Positions 18,211 to 26,857 of a stretch of 64,000 nucleotides of DNA are shown piece after piece; positions within the stretch are counted from its first letter, which is position 1; the number at the start of each line of letters is the position of its first letter. Origin of the DNA: Simonsiella muelleri ATCC 29453 (lineage in GTDB: Bacteria; Pseudomonadota; Gammaproteobacteria; Burkholderiales; Neisseriaceae); contig NZ_CP019448.1 of assembly GCF_002951835.1 (NCBI RefSeq), positions 868,001 through 932,000 on the forward strand, read 5' to 3'. The notes under the pieces were generated by a model, which saw nothing but the letters and a program-made list of their open reading frames with translations, was not told where the DNA came from and made no database searches. The translations under genes and the position numbers were made by a program.

Positions 18211-19029
18211 ATGATATTAGATAAAGATAAACGTCAAATTATTTTGGATACTGAAACCACTGGTTTGTATGCCAATGCCGCAGAAAATCCAGACCGCTTG
18301 ATTGAATTCGCTGGTTTGGAAATGATGAATCGCCAATTAACAGGGCGCAATTTGCATTTGCTGATTCATCCACAACGTGAAATCAGTGAAGAAGCGACCG
18401 CTGTTCACAACATCACATTGTCGCAATTGGTGGATAAACCTATTTTTGCACAAGTGGCGCAGCAAATATTTGATTTTATTAAAGGTGCTGAGCTGATTAT
18501 CCATAATGCTAAATTTGATGTTGGTTTTTTAAACGCAGAATTTGCGCGTGTGGGTTTGCCCAATGTGGAGACCATTTGCGAAATTACCGACACGCTGGAA
18601 ATGGCGAAAAATCTGTATCATGGACAAAAAAATAGCCTTGATGCGCTGTGTAATCGCTTGGGTGTGGACAGAAGTAAGCGTGTTTTCCATGGTGCGTTGA
18701 TTGACTGTGAATTGTTAAGCGAAGTGTATTTGGGCATGACGCGTGGGCAATTCAGTTTGATGGCAGATTGGGAAGATGAAGATGAAAACAGCGAAATTAA
18801 TCAAATTGTTGTGCAACATACATTTCAACGTACAGGCAGCCTGAAAGTGGTTTTGGCCAATGAGGATGAATTAGCGGCACACGAAGCAATTTTGGCAGAT
18901 TTGGATAAAACGGTAGGCGGTTCGTGTATTTATCATGCTGATTTGATTGATGGAAAATCCAATGAGCCTCTGTCTGAACCTGAACCCGAAGATGATGATT
19001 CTGATGAAGATGAGCCGGAAAATATTTAA
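18211..19029 (+). CDS. dnaQ: DNA polymerase III epsilon subunit (proofreading exonuclease)
   Basis: 3'-5' proofreading exonuclease of the replicative polymerase. It has 272 residues. Exo I is ILDTETTGL (Asp13, Glu15), Exo II is IIHNAKFDVGFLNAEF, and Exo III ends in HGALIDCELLSEVY, so the metal-binding acids are present. The C-terminal part that binds the alpha subunit ends in a very acidic tail (about 15 Asp/Glu in the last 22 residues). An uptake sequence is read as coding near residue 210 (TGSLK). ispD begins 8 bases after it. Confidence 0.95.
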   Translation: MILDKDKRQIILDTETTGLYANAAENPDRLIEFAGLEMMNRQLTGRNLHLLIHPQREISEEATAVHNITLSQLVDKPIFAQVAQQIFDFIKGAELIIHNAKFDVGFLNAEFARVGLPNVETICEITDTLEMAKNLYHGQKNSLDALCNRLGVDRSKRVFHGALIDCELLSEVYLGMTRGQFSLMADWEDEDENSEINQIVVQHTFQRTGSLKVVLANEDELAAHEAILADLDKTVGGSCIYHADLIDGKSNEPLSEPEPEDDDSDEDEPENI

Positions 19030-19037
19030 GAGATAAT

Positions 19038-19727
19038 ATGATGAATTATATTGCTTTAATTCCTGCGGCTGGTGTCGGCAGTCGGTTTGGTGCCAGTTAT
19101 CCTAAGCAGTATGTTGAATTGGCTGGGCAAGCTGTTTTGCAACATACTATTGATTTGTTTGTAAAAAATGGTAGATTAGCACACATTGCCGTGATTGTTT
19201 CGCCTGATGATGAATGGGTTGACGAAGTAATCAGGCTGCCTGAAAATGTGGCGGTGTATCGTGTGGGTGGGAAATCCCGAGCAGAAACGGTGGTTAATGG
19301 TTTGAATTATTTGATTAATCACAAAATTATCCAAGCTGATGATATGATTTTAGTACATGATGCGGTGCGGTGTTGTTTGCCACAGACGGCGTTAAATCGT
19401 TTGTTGGATACGGTAGGCAATCGGGCGCAAGGCGGTATTTTGGCGATCCCCGTCGTGGATACGCTCAAACGTGCTGAACATCGTGAATCTGTGATTGCTA
19501 AAACGGTTTCGCGTGCTGGATTGTGGCAAGCGCAAACGCCGCAAATGTTTCAGGCAGCCTTATTACAAAAATCATTACAAAATGTTGATTTTTCAGAAAT
19601 TACTGATGAAGCCAGCGCAGTAGAACGTTTGGGTATTGCGCCGCTTTTGGTGGAAGGTGACAGCCGTAATATTAAATTGACACGTGCTGATGATGCGGAT
19701 TATGTGGCGTGGTTATTGGGACAATGA
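19038..19727 (+). CDS. ispD: 2-C-methyl-D-erythritol 4-phosphate cytidylyltransferase
   Basis: Couples CTP to methylerythritol phosphate in the non-mevalonate isoprenoid pathway. It has 229 residues, a normal length. The nucleotide-binding start PAAGVGSRFGASYPKQY, the segment ILVHDAVRCC and DDADYVAWLL near the end are diagnostic. An uptake sequence encodes RLPEN near residue 69. The usual partner ispF is not adjacent; a lipoprotein gene overlaps its stop instead. Confidence 0.96.
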   Translation: MMNYIALIPAAGVGSRFGASYPKQYVELAGQAVLQHTIDLFVKNGRLAHIAVIVSPDDEWVDEVIRLPENVAVYRVGGKSRAETVVNGLNYLINHKIIQADDMILVHDAVRCCLPQTALNRLLDTVGNRAQGGILAIPVVDTLKRAEHRESVIAKTVSRAGLWQAQTPQMFQAALLQKSLQNVDFSEITDEASAVERLGIAPLLVEGDSRNIKLTRADDADYVAWLLGQ

Positions 19728-20116
19728 TGCGAGTAATTAGATTGATTTTTTTGATGATTTTAACTGCATGTGCCAATTCTTTTGCACCGAATAATCAGCA
19801 GATTGATGCGTTGCGAATTATTCAATATCGTGATGTAAACGGTATGGGTTTGATGCCTGTTGCACGAAGTGCTGGCGATGCGCGTGAAAAATTGTGGCGT
19901 AAATGGTTGAATATTTATGATAAAAAATTTGATAATCAGCTTAATCAAAAATTAGACGGACAAACGCAATGGTGTGTTCAATGGCTAAATGGCAAAAAAA
20001 ATGAGCGAATTTGTCGGCGAGATGGTGGGCTGATTTGGTTTGAACGCGGAATGTTGCGTGATCAAATGGCGGTGGAGATGGCAGATAGAATTTGGGCGTT
20101 GCAGAGATATAATTGA
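19724..20116 (+). CDS. Small putative lipoprotein of unknown function
   Basis: Unrecognised. The start at 19724 overlaps the ispD stop as ATGA and gives 130 residues with a short signal and lipobox LTAC near residue 15. The mature part is soluble, with WCVQWLNGKKNERICRRDGG in the middle, so an intramolecular disulfide is possible. The overlap implies translational coupling to ispD. Its relation to isoprenoid synthesis, if any, is unknown. Confidence 0.7.
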   Translation: MMRVIRLIFLMILTACANSFAPNNQQIDALRIIQYRDVNGMGLMPVARSAGDAREKLWRKWLNIYDKKFDNQLNQKLDGQTQWCVQWLNGKKNERICRRDGGLIWFERGMLRDQMAVEMADRIWALQRYN

Positions 20117-20129
20117 CCAAAAAATATTA

Positions 20130-20205
20130 CTGCGTTGTTTGCTTTTTTATGTACTGGATTTACACGGTAGTCGCGTATTTTTATTTTAAACGACTGTCTA
20201 TCAAT
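20130..20205. repeat. Family C repeat fragment
   Basis: Read on the minus strand it contains GTCGTTTAAAATAAAAATA, a CGACTACCG core, GTACATAA and GCAAACAACGCAG in the same order as at 39601-39665. Only one terminus is visible, so this is probably a truncated copy. Confidence 0.55.
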
Positions 20206-20214
20206 CATAATCTG

Positions 20215-20298
20215 CCTAAAACCTTTGTCATATCTTAATTTTCACGGTGTCATTGTTTTGAACCACATTGAAATTTGGGATTTGGCAAAGGTTTCAGG
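20215..20298. mobile_element. Family A inverted-repeat element, short form
   Basis: Ends CCTAAAACCTTTGTCA and TGGCAAAGGTTTCAGG pair with two mismatches and enclose about 50 bases. They match the ends of the element at 3106-3283, but the interior differs and lacks the dRS3-like palindromes. It lies just downstream of ftsK, next to a family C fragment. Confidence 0.6.
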
Positions 20299-20316
20299 CT
20301 GCCTGAAAAATTTAAT

Positions 20317-22848
20317 CTAATGATTTAAATAATCTTTTCCAACTAAAATTCGTCTGGTACCGTTGTTTTCGGCTGACGAAATGATGCCTTCTTCTTCCAG
20401 TAATTGCATTAAATTAGCGGCGCGGTTGTAGCCGATGCGCAGGCTACGTTGTAATGATGAAATAGACGTTTTACGTGTGGTAATCACAAATTCTACAGCA
20501 GATTGAAATAACTCATCTTTTCCATCAGAACCATTTGATTTAATGGCTAAATCAGGTGGGAGGAATTGTTTATTTTCTAAAATCGCTTCACCTGTTAATA
20601 AACCATCAATGTAATTGGGTTCAGCTTGCATTTTAATGAACGACACCACTTGATGCACTTCATCATCACTGACAAATGCCCCTTGCAAACGAATCGGTGC
20701 AGCATTTCCTGGTTGTAAAAAGAGCAAATCGCCGTTTTTCAATAAATCTTCTGCACCCATTTGATCCAAAATGGTACGGCTGTCAATTTTGCTTTGTACG
20801 GTAAACGCCATGCGCGTTGGCACGTTTGCTTTGATTAAACCCGTGATGACATCAACACTTGGGCGTTGGGTAGCGATAATCATGTGCATACCTGCAGCGC
20901 GTGCTTTTTGGGCAATGCGTGTGATTTGGGCTTCTACGGCTTTGCGTTCAGTTATGATTAAATCGGCTAATTCATCAATGATAATCACAATTTGTGGCAA
21001 AACTGCCAATGGTTCGGGTTGCTCGGGTGTGAGACTGAATGGGTTGTTAATGGGTTGACCATTGTCTTGGGCTGCCTGAATTTTGTCGTTGAAACTGTGT
21101 AAATTTCGCACGCCTACATGAGACATTAAACGATAGCGTTTTTCCATTTCTGCCACACACCAATTTAACACATGACCTGCGGCTTTCATATCGGTAACCA
21201 CAGGGCAGAGCAGATGCGCAATGCCATCATAAACCGATAATTCCAACATTTTGGGGTCAATCATAATTAGGCGAACTTCTTCAGGTTTTGCCTTGAATAA
21301 TATGGACATAATCATGGCATTTACCCCCACTGATTTGCCCGAACCTGTCATGCCACCCACCAATAAATGTGGCATTTTTGCCAAATCACCCACCACAGGA
21401 AAGCCTGCGATGTCTGTGCCTAACGCAACGGATAATTTGGATTCACTTTTGGCGAAAGTATTGGACGCTAAAATATCATGTAGTAACACATTTTTACGGT
21501 GTTCGTTTGGTAATTCCAAACCCATGGTGTTTTTGCCTTGAATGGTTTCCACCACGCGCACCGATTGTACCGCCATGGAACGCGCCAAGTCCTTAGCCAA
21601 ATTGACAATCTGATTGCCCTTAACGCCTTTGTCGGGTTTGATTTCATAGCGGGTGATAACAGGACCACTGATTGCGTGTTCCACTTCCACCTTGATGCCA
21701 AATTCGGACAATTTTTCCACAATTAAATCCGCAGTTGGCTGCAAGGTATCTGCATCCATGGTTTGCACCAAAGTTTCGGTATTGGTATGCAATTGATTGA
21801 CATTGGGCAAGCGGTACACACCTTCTTCAAATGGCAATTCTTCTTGGGTAGGCGCGACCATTTCAGTGGCTGGATTTTGTGGTGTGTTGTGTTTTTTTTC
21901 GGATTTCTTTTCGGGTAATAATTTGAGTTTTCCGCGAATTTTATTGGCTTTATCGCTTAAAGTTTCGTGTTTGTTTTTGGGGTTGGTATTTTTGTCTAAA
22001 TTTTGTTTATCGGATTGCTCGTTATTGTCTTTTTTGCGTTTCAGGCTGCCTGAAAGTCGTTGCCAAGGCTTAATAATGGTGGGGGCAATGGTGTCGCTTG
22101 ATTCGGTGGATGGTAAATTGCGTTCCATAACAAAATCGTAAGCTTGTTTGGCTTTTTGCCACAATTGCATCAATAATTCGTGATACGAAAATTGCACCAA
22201 TAATTTTAATCCCACCGCGATTAAAATAACCAAAATAAATAAACTGCCACCATGCCCCAAATAAGTGGTCAATGCATCTGTGGTAATTGCGCCCACCCAA
22301 CCGCCAGCGTCTTTGAGTAAAACCGTGCTGTCGTTGAGTTTACCAAGCAACAATAGGCGTTCCACCATCGGGCTGCTGAATAAAATAACCCCTAAGCCTA
22401 TGCCAAATAAAATGCCACTATGTACTTCATTTTCCACATTAAATAAGCGAAAATTTTTGTACAACCACACAAATGCCGCCATCACAAACCACCACACTGA
22501 TAAGCCTAAGCCGAAATAGCCCAAATCCGCAATGTACGCACCCAATAAACCCGCACCATTATGCACAGGTGCAGTACTGGGAATGCCGCGCAAAAAAGAC
22601 GGGTCATCTACACTGAAGGTAACCAACGCCAACGCCAAATAGCCCGCAATCCCCAATACGATGGTCCAAATTGCGCCGTGAGAGATGTAGCGATATTTTT
22701 TCAAGGGTGATGGGGACGTGTGCGGTGTTACGCTGCGAATGGCGTCTGCATGTTCGGCTTTACGCTTTACAGGCGTGCGTTTTTTGGGTGCAGGCGTTTG
22801 CAGTTTGGGGCGAGCAGGTTGCGCTTTCTTTTTTTTCGCGTCAGACAT
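20317..22848 (-). CDS. ftsK: DNA translocase FtsK
   Basis: Septum-anchored ATPase that pumps chromosome ends through the closing septum. It has 843 residues. A basic N-terminus is followed by several membrane segments (about 57-220) and a charged linker (about 230-345). The motor has Walker A GGMTGSGKSVG (498-508) and a Walker B region at QIVIIIDELADL. The C-terminal winged-helix gamma domain (SISSLQRSLRIGYNRAANLM) reads KOPS sites. All functional parts are present. An uptake sequence encodes the SGSLK segment of the linker. Confidence 0.96.
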   Translation of the reverse strand: MSDAKKKKAQPARPKLQTPAPKKRTPVKRKAEHADAIRSVTPHTSPSPLKKYRYISHGAIWTIVLGIAGYLALALVTFSVDDPSFLRGIPSTAPVHNGAGLLGAYIADLGYFGLGLSVWWFVMAAFVWLYKNFRLFNVENEVHSGILFGIGLGVILFSSPMVERLLLLGKLNDSTVLLKDAGGWVGAITTDALTTYLGHGGSLFILVILIAVGLKLLVQFSYHELLMQLWQKAKQAYDFVMERNLPSTESSDTIAPTIIKPWQRLSGSLKRKKDNNEQSDKQNLDKNTNPKNKHETLSDKANKIRGKLKLLPEKKSEKKHNTPQNPATEMVAPTQEELPFEEGVYRLPNVNQLHTNTETLVQTMDADTLQPTADLIVEKLSEFGIKVEVEHAISGPVITRYEIKPDKGVKGNQIVNLAKDLARSMAVQSVRVVETIQGKNTMGLELPNEHRKNVLLHDILASNTFAKSESKLSVALGTDIAGFPVVGDLAKMPHLLVGGMTGSGKSVGVNAMIMSILFKAKPEEVRLIMIDPKMLELSVYDGIAHLLCPVVTDMKAAGHVLNWCVAEMEKRYRLMSHVGVRNLHSFNDKIQAAQDNGQPINNPFSLTPEQPEPLAVLPQIVIIIDELADLIITERKAVEAQITRIAQKARAAGMHMIIATQRPSVDVITGLIKANVPTRMAFTVQSKIDSRTILDQMGAEDLLKNGDLLFLQPGNAAPIRLQGAFVSDDEVHQVVSFIKMQAEPNYIDGLLTGEAILENKQFLPPDLAIKSNGSDGKDELFQSAVEFVITTRKTSISSLQRSLRIGYNRAANLMQLLEEEGIISSAENNGTRRILVGKDYLNH

Positions 22849-22880
22849 GGTGGCAAATCACAAATTACAAAGTTAAAAGC

Positions 22881-22914
22881 GGCTGCCTGAAAAGAAGTCA
22901 ACGTTCAGGCAGCC
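22881..22914. terminator. Inverted uptake-sequence hairpin upstream of ftsK
   Basis: GGCTGCCTGAA and TTCAGGCAGCC form a perfect 11-base stem with a 12-base loop. It lies 32 bases ahead of the ftsK start. A strong T-run is lacking, so it may be a weak terminator or a leader hairpin. Confidence 0.5.
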
Positions 22915-22949
22915 TCAAAGGGAATGACAAAGTCATATTATAACTGATT

Positions 22950-23054
22950 TCAGGCAGACTGCACGCTCAGTACAATGAAAATACTGGCGACAATCGTGGC
23001 GTAGAGCAGAGTGGGTATGGCGGCGATACGCCATGTTTTTTTGGGGCAATACAA
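22950..23054 (-). CDS. Possible short membrane peptide or gene remnant (34 residues)
   Basis: In the gap upstream of ftsK, a minus-strand frame reads a basic start (LYCPKKTWRIAAIP) followed by one hydrophobic segment (LLYATIVASIFIVLSV), the arrangement of a one-span membrane peptide. The only start candidate is TTG at 23054, without a good ribosome site, and an in-frame TGA lies just upstream. It could be a real small protein, a remnant of a membrane protein, or chance. Confidence 0.25.
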   Translation of the reverse strand: MYCPKKTWRIAAIPTLLYATIVASIFIVLSVQSA

Positions 23055-23108
23055 AATGTATTCTCAGGCGATTTTTTTAGAGTTAATATTTTCAGGCTGC
23101 CTGAAATT

Positions 23109-23606
23109 TTATTTAGCTAATTCTAAATCAACCGTTTGATATAATTCATTAAAATTTGGTTCGCCCACAAATGTCTTCAGCACTTCGCCACGTTTGTTAA
23201 CTAAGACGCTGGTGGGATACAAGTCTTTTTTCGCAAATGATGATGTGATGTTTTTTTGCTCATCAAAAATCACGTCAAAGGGTAGGGCATGTTGTTTGGC
23301 GTATTCATGCACAGTCGGCAAGGGGTCGTATGGTACGGCAACCGCCAAAATTTGAAAATCTTTGCCTTGATAATCTTGCGCCATTTTGATTAATTTCGGC
23401 ATTTCGGTAACACAACCAGGGCAAGACGGAAACCAAAAATTTATCAGGGTAACTTTGTTTTGTAAGCGTTGATTGTCCCATGTTTGTCCCTGTAAATTTT
23501 TTGCGCTAAATGTGGGCGCGGTGGCGTGCGAATCATCCAGCACAATCAAACTCACTAAACCCACAACGATTAATGCCAAAACCACGCCAAACCATTTTTT
23601 TATCAT
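23109..23606 (-). CDS. Thioredoxin-like TlpA/ResA-family protein
   Basis: Membrane-anchored periplasmic thiol-disulfide protein with 165 residues. An uncleaved N-terminal anchor (about residues 5-23) precedes a thioredoxin fold whose active site is CPGC (Cys62, Cys65) in NFWFPSCPGCVTEMP. It probably reduces disulfides during cytochrome c maturation or protects periplasmic thiols. Its start codon directly abuts the stop of the upstream thioesterase gene, so the two are cotranscribed. The partner is unknown. Confidence 0.88.
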   Translation of the reverse strand: MIKKWFGVVLALIVVGLVSLIVLDDSHATAPTFSAKNLQGQTWDNQRLQNKVTLINFWFPSCPGCVTEMPKLIKMAQDYQGKDFQILAVAVPYDPLPTVHEYAKQHALPFDVIFDEQKNITSSFAKKDLYPTSVLVNKRGEVLKTFVGEPNFNELYQTVDLELAK

Positions 23607-24002
23607 TTATTTTTCCTGTGAAATCAGTTGATTAAATTTTTGCAAAACGGTTTCAGGCAGCCTGAACGTTTTGCCATTTTGCGTGGGCATTAATGTAACA
23701 TTGGCTTGTGCGGCAATTTTCAGGCTGCCTGAAAGCCGAATGATTTGTTGTAACATTAAACGTCTAGATTGTGCAGATAAAATATGGGTGTCAATCAAAA
23801 TGGTTTCATCGCACTCAATTGCTTGACGGTACTGAATATCCAAATGTACCACAACCAATTGAATTTGGCGCAAAATTTCGCTCATATTCAGTTGCTGAAA
23901 ATAATGCCAACGCGCTTGTTCCAAAAATTCTAAATAACGTGCGTTGTTAACGTGTCCGTAGCCATCTAGATGAAAATTATGAATATAAATGGAATGCGAC
24001 AT
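23607..24002 (-). CDS. Hotdog-fold acyl-CoA thioesterase (YbgC/FadM type)
   Basis: Predicted small thioesterase hydrolysing acyl-CoA or acyl-ACP, with 131 residues. The family motif is HLDGYGHVNNARYLEFLEQAR near residues 11-31, containing the Asp and the HVNN stretch typical of the 4HBT family. Two uptake sequences lie within the coding region (at about 23653 and 23721). It lies between a hypothetical gene (7-base gap) and the TlpA-like gene (no gap). The substrate cannot be told. Confidence 0.87.
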   Translation of the reverse strand: MSHSIYIHNFHLDGYGHVNNARYLEFLEQARWHYFQQLNMSEILRQIQLVVVHLDIQYRQAIECDETILIDTHILSAQSRRLMLQQIIRLSGSLKIAAQANVTLMPTQNGKTFRLPETVLQKFNQLISQEK

Positions 24003-24009
24003 CGTGAAA

Positions 24010-24378
24010 TCAATTTAAATTTAAATCCAAATCGGCGAATGCCTCACGCTCAATGGGTTCGTCTGCCAAATCGGTAACAATACTGGAAATTTGGACGTTG
24101 AACCATTCATTGAACAATTCAGCCGTCAAATCAGGCCAATAGCTTTCATCATCGCACCAATCCGCTAATTCTGCTGCGAAAATGGTTTCGGTACGCGCTT
24201 CAATTTCATCCCACACTTCGTCAATATTTTGGCAAGCTGGCACAAGATAAGAATTCGCATCTTGTTGCAATTCTGCCAATGTTAAGTCGCCCAAATCACT
24301 GTGGGGCAAATTACTTAACCATTGCCAAAAAGGTTCACGTGGTACGACAATAAAAACACTGCGGTTTACTTCATACAT
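24010..24378 (-). CDS. Conserved hypothetical acidic protein (122 residues)
   Basis: Unrecognised function. It is soluble and very acidic, rich in Trp and Asp/Glu, without signal or membrane segment. It begins MYEVNRSVFIVVPREPFWQWL and contains DEVWDEIEARTETIFAAELADW. I believe similar proteins occur in other Neisseriaceae. It lies downstream of mlaA and 7 bases ahead of the thioesterase gene and may belong to the same transcript. Confidence 0.7.
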   Translation of the reverse strand: MYEVNRSVFIVVPREPFWQWLSNLPHSDLGDLTLAELQQDANSYLVPACQNIDEVWDEIEARTETIFAAELADWCDDESYWPDLTAELFNEWFNVQISSIVTDLADEPIEREAFADLDLNLN

Positions 24379-24463
24379 GGCTGATTTCCTTGTGGTTTGA
24401 ATATTTCAGGCAGCCTGAAGATTTTTTGTCATTGTGTTGTCATGCTGCCTGAAAGAAACTGGA

Positions 24464-25396
24464 TTAATTTTCCGCTTCGTATTGCCAAATTTGTCGCGAG
24501 AATACAGATAAATCGTTTGCACTTTCATCAATAAACCTCGCTGATGAATTAGAAGGAGCAAATTGGCTTTTGGCTTTTTTCTGCATTTTGGGTGTGGCGG
24601 AGGGTTTGGGAGTAGGATCTGGATTGACAGATTCAATGTTGCTATCAAGTGAATTTGATGTATCTGATTCCATTAATTCGTCAATATCGGCATCGCCTTC
24701 TATTTTTTGCGATACGCCTAAATCGTGATTGCGCTTACTCATGTAAAAATCGCGCACATAGGCGTATTTGTCCATGGTGTCTGTTTTTTCCAATGTGTCG
24801 GTTAGTGGCAAAAATTGGGCGCGAGTATCGACGGCTTTTAATCCAGTGGTGGCGTAGCGTGCAATTTTATCATGAATCGCTAATTTTTCAATAGGATAAA
24901 CAGAAGTTAAAGTGCTGCCAATGCTATCGCGTACAGTAGATGGCCCTGTGAGAGGGTAAACAAAATAGTGGCTTTTTTTCCAACCCCATGATGCGAATGT
25001 ATCGCCCAATGTGGTTTTATGGCTGGGCAAACCAGCTTCGTCTGCCACGTTAATCAAGCCACCCAAACCAAATGTGGTGTTGACTGCCACGCGCATAAAA
25101 TCGTAGCCTGCTTTTCCGACTTCGCCACGTAACAAATTACTGCCCATGCTAACGGCATCGCGAAAATTATCAAAAAAATTGTGAACCGCGATTTTTACAG
25201 GTCTGGGTGTGATTTTTTCGTAGCCTTTGGCGATTGGACGCATCACATACCGGTCGGCTTTTTCATTGAATTTGAACATACTACGATTATAAGATTCGTA
25301 GGGGTCGTTCGGATTGCGATCGGCAACGCTGGCGCAACCACTTAGCAATAATATGCTTAAGAAAACATAGTGGTATGATTTGAAATTTAATTTCAT
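24464..25396 (-). CDS. mlaA: Outer-membrane lipid-asymmetry lipoprotein MlaA (VacJ)
   Basis: Outer-membrane lipoprotein that extracts misplaced phospholipids from the outer leaflet and passes them to MlaC. The start at 25396 gives 310 residues, with a signal and lipobox LSGC. It is chosen over an upstream in-frame ATG because it begins the signal and overlaps the mlaB stop as ATGA. The core DPYESYNRSMFKFNEKADRYVMRPIAKGY and TFGLGGLINVADEAGLP are typical. It has an extended C-terminal tail beyond the core. Here mlaA belongs to the mla operon, unlike E. coli, where vacJ is separate. Confidence 0.95.
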   Translation of the reverse strand: MKLNFKSYHYVFLSILLLSGCASVADRNPNDPYESYNRSMFKFNEKADRYVMRPIAKGYEKITPRPVKIAVHNFFDNFRDAVSMGSNLLRGEVGKAGYDFMRVAVNTTFGLGGLINVADEAGLPSHKTTLGDTFASWGWKKSHYFVYPLTGPSTVRDSIGSTLTSVYPIEKLAIHDKIARYATTGLKAVDTRAQFLPLTDTLEKTDTMDKYAYVRDFYMSKRNHDLGVSQKIEGDADIDELMESDTSNSLDSNIESVNPDPTPKPSATPKMQKKAKSQFAPSNSSARFIDESANDLSVFSRQIWQYEAEN

Positions 25397-25710
25397 GAAT
25401 GTTCTCCTTCGGTTGCAGAAAATGCTTGTTGCCATTCATCTAATTGGGGTAGTTCATATAATTTTGCTAATGTTTCAATGGATTCAGGGAGATTTAACCA
25501 TTTCAGGCTGCCTGAAATATTTTCGCGTATCGTGGTCAAAAGCAGGGAAATACACGCAGAATCAGCACGCACCACGCCACTCAAATCAACGGTGTGGACA
25601 TGGGGTTGTTGGCACAATTGCACAAATTGCTTCCAATCTTGTCGAGTCAGTGTTTGCACACTGACCATACCACGAATCATTAAGCAATTATTCTCAATGA
25701 CACATTGCAT
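25393..25710 (-). CDS. mlaB: STAS-domain protein MlaB
   Basis: Small cytoplasmic STAS-domain subunit that stabilises and regulates the MlaF ATPase of the inner-membrane MlaFEDB complex. It has 105 residues. The STAS core VHTVDLSGVVRADSACISLLLTTI carries the conserved Asp-Ser region. It starts 2 bases after mlaC ends and its stop overlaps the mlaA start by 4 bases. Weak sequence conservation is usual for MlaB, so position supports the call. Confidence 0.88.
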   Translation of the reverse strand: MQCVIENNCLMIRGMVSVQTLTRQDWKQFVQLCQQPHVHTVDLSGVVRADSACISLLLTTIRENISGSLKWLNLPESIETLAKLYELPQLDEWQQAFSATEGEHS

Positions 25711-25712
25711 AA

Positions 25713-26300
25713 TTATTGACCATTTTTTGCTTTTAAATCAGCAATTAAACCATCAATACCTTTTTTCTTGATGATGTCGCGGAATTGTGCTTTGTAGCCA
25801 TCAATTGGACTAACGCCAGCAAATGTGGCATTATAAATACGGAATTTGCCACCATTGGCGCGCGTCATGAATTCTGCATCAATTACTGGTTTGCCAACAG
25901 GCATGATTTTAGCGCGGACGATAACCGAATTACCGCGTTGAATAGCATTGTCTGACACCACTACTTTTGCATCTTTATACAGGGACATGGCTTGAGTATA
26001 TTGATTTATTAAGTGATCTTTGAATACGCTAACCAATTGTGCTTTTTGAGCGGGAGTCGCGGTTTTCCAAGGCAAACCCACTGCCAACGCTGTCATGCCA
26101 TTAAAATCAAAGTAGGGTGATGCATAAGCTTCGGCTTGGCGCATAACTTGGGCGTTGTTTTTGCCATTGGCTTGGCTCAAAATTTTCATCACTTCCACAG
26201 AATTAGCACGAACTTGTGCCACTGCGGCAGGATTCGCAAATGCCATGCTCACGCTCATGATACCGATGCTGATGGCGGTTAAAAATGCAGATTTTTTCAT
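25713..26300 (-). CDS. mlaC: Periplasmic phospholipid shuttle MlaC
   Basis: Soluble carrier moving phospholipids between MlaA and the MlaD ring. It has 195 residues with a signal peptide cut after MAFA (about residue 22). The fold is recognisable from PYFDFNGMTALAVGLPWKTATPAQKAQLVSVFKDHLINQYTQA. The C-terminal YKAQFRDIIKKKGIDGLIADL is also typical. It lies between mlaD (30-base gap) and mlaB (2-base gap). Confidence 0.94.
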   Translation of the reverse strand: MKKSAFLTAISIGIMSVSMAFANPAAVAQVRANSVEVMKILSQANGKNNAQVMRQAEAYASPYFDFNGMTALAVGLPWKTATPAQKAQLVSVFKDHLINQYTQAMSLYKDAKVVVSDNAIQRGNSVIVRAKIMPVGKPVIDAEFMTRANGGKFRIYNATFAGVSPIDGYKAQFRDIIKKKGIDGLIADLKAKNGQ

Positions 26301-26330
26301 GTTGTGTTCTCTTTCAAGATGATTGGTTAA

Positions 26331-26846
26331 TTATTCTACGCCTTTGGTTGTTTCTGGACTAACCGTAGGTGTAGGCGTACTGTTTTTGTTACTGCCCATA
26401 TTTGCCATAAATTGGCTAATCAGATTTTCCAAAACCATTGCGGAACTGGTTTCGGTAATGGTGTCGCCAGCGTTTAAATTTTCCGAATCGCCACCTTGTA
26501 CTAAACCGATGTATTGTTCACCCAGCAAGCCTGATGTGAGAATTTGCGCACTGACATCGCTGCTGAATTTGTATTGATTTTCTACATTTAGGGTAACTTT
26601 GGCTTGATAAGTTTGTGGATCCAGCGTAATTTGATTCACACGCCCTACCAATACGCCAGCAGAACGAATCGGCGCATTCACTTTCAAACCGCCAATATCT
26701 GAAAATTCCGCATATAAAACATAGTTTTTACTGCTGCCTGAAAAACCATCTCGCCCACCAGCCACGCGAAACGATAACACCGCCAATGCCAAAACACCCA
26801 ATAAAACAAACAAACCCACCCAAAATTCCAAAATGCTTTTTTTCAT
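26331..26846 (-). CDS. mlaD: MCE-domain protein MlaD
   Basis: Inner-membrane-anchored MCE protein forming the hexameric lipid-binding ring of the Mla transporter. It has 171 residues. One membrane anchor (about 8-28) is followed by the MCE domain (DIGGLKVNAPIRSAGVLVGRVNQI) and ILTSGLLGEQYIGL. A short Thr/Ser/Pro tail ends the protein. It lies 11 bases after mlaE. Confidence 0.95.
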   Translation of the reverse strand: MKKSILEFWVGLFVLLGVLALAVLSFRVAGGRDGFSGSSKNYVLYAEFSDIGGLKVNAPIRSAGVLVGRVNQITLDPQTYQAKVTLNVENQYKFSSDVSAQILTSGLLGEQYIGLVQGGDSENLNAGDTITETSSAMVLENLISQFMANMGSNKNSTPTPTVSPETTKGVE

Positions 26847-26857
26847 AACAATCCCAA

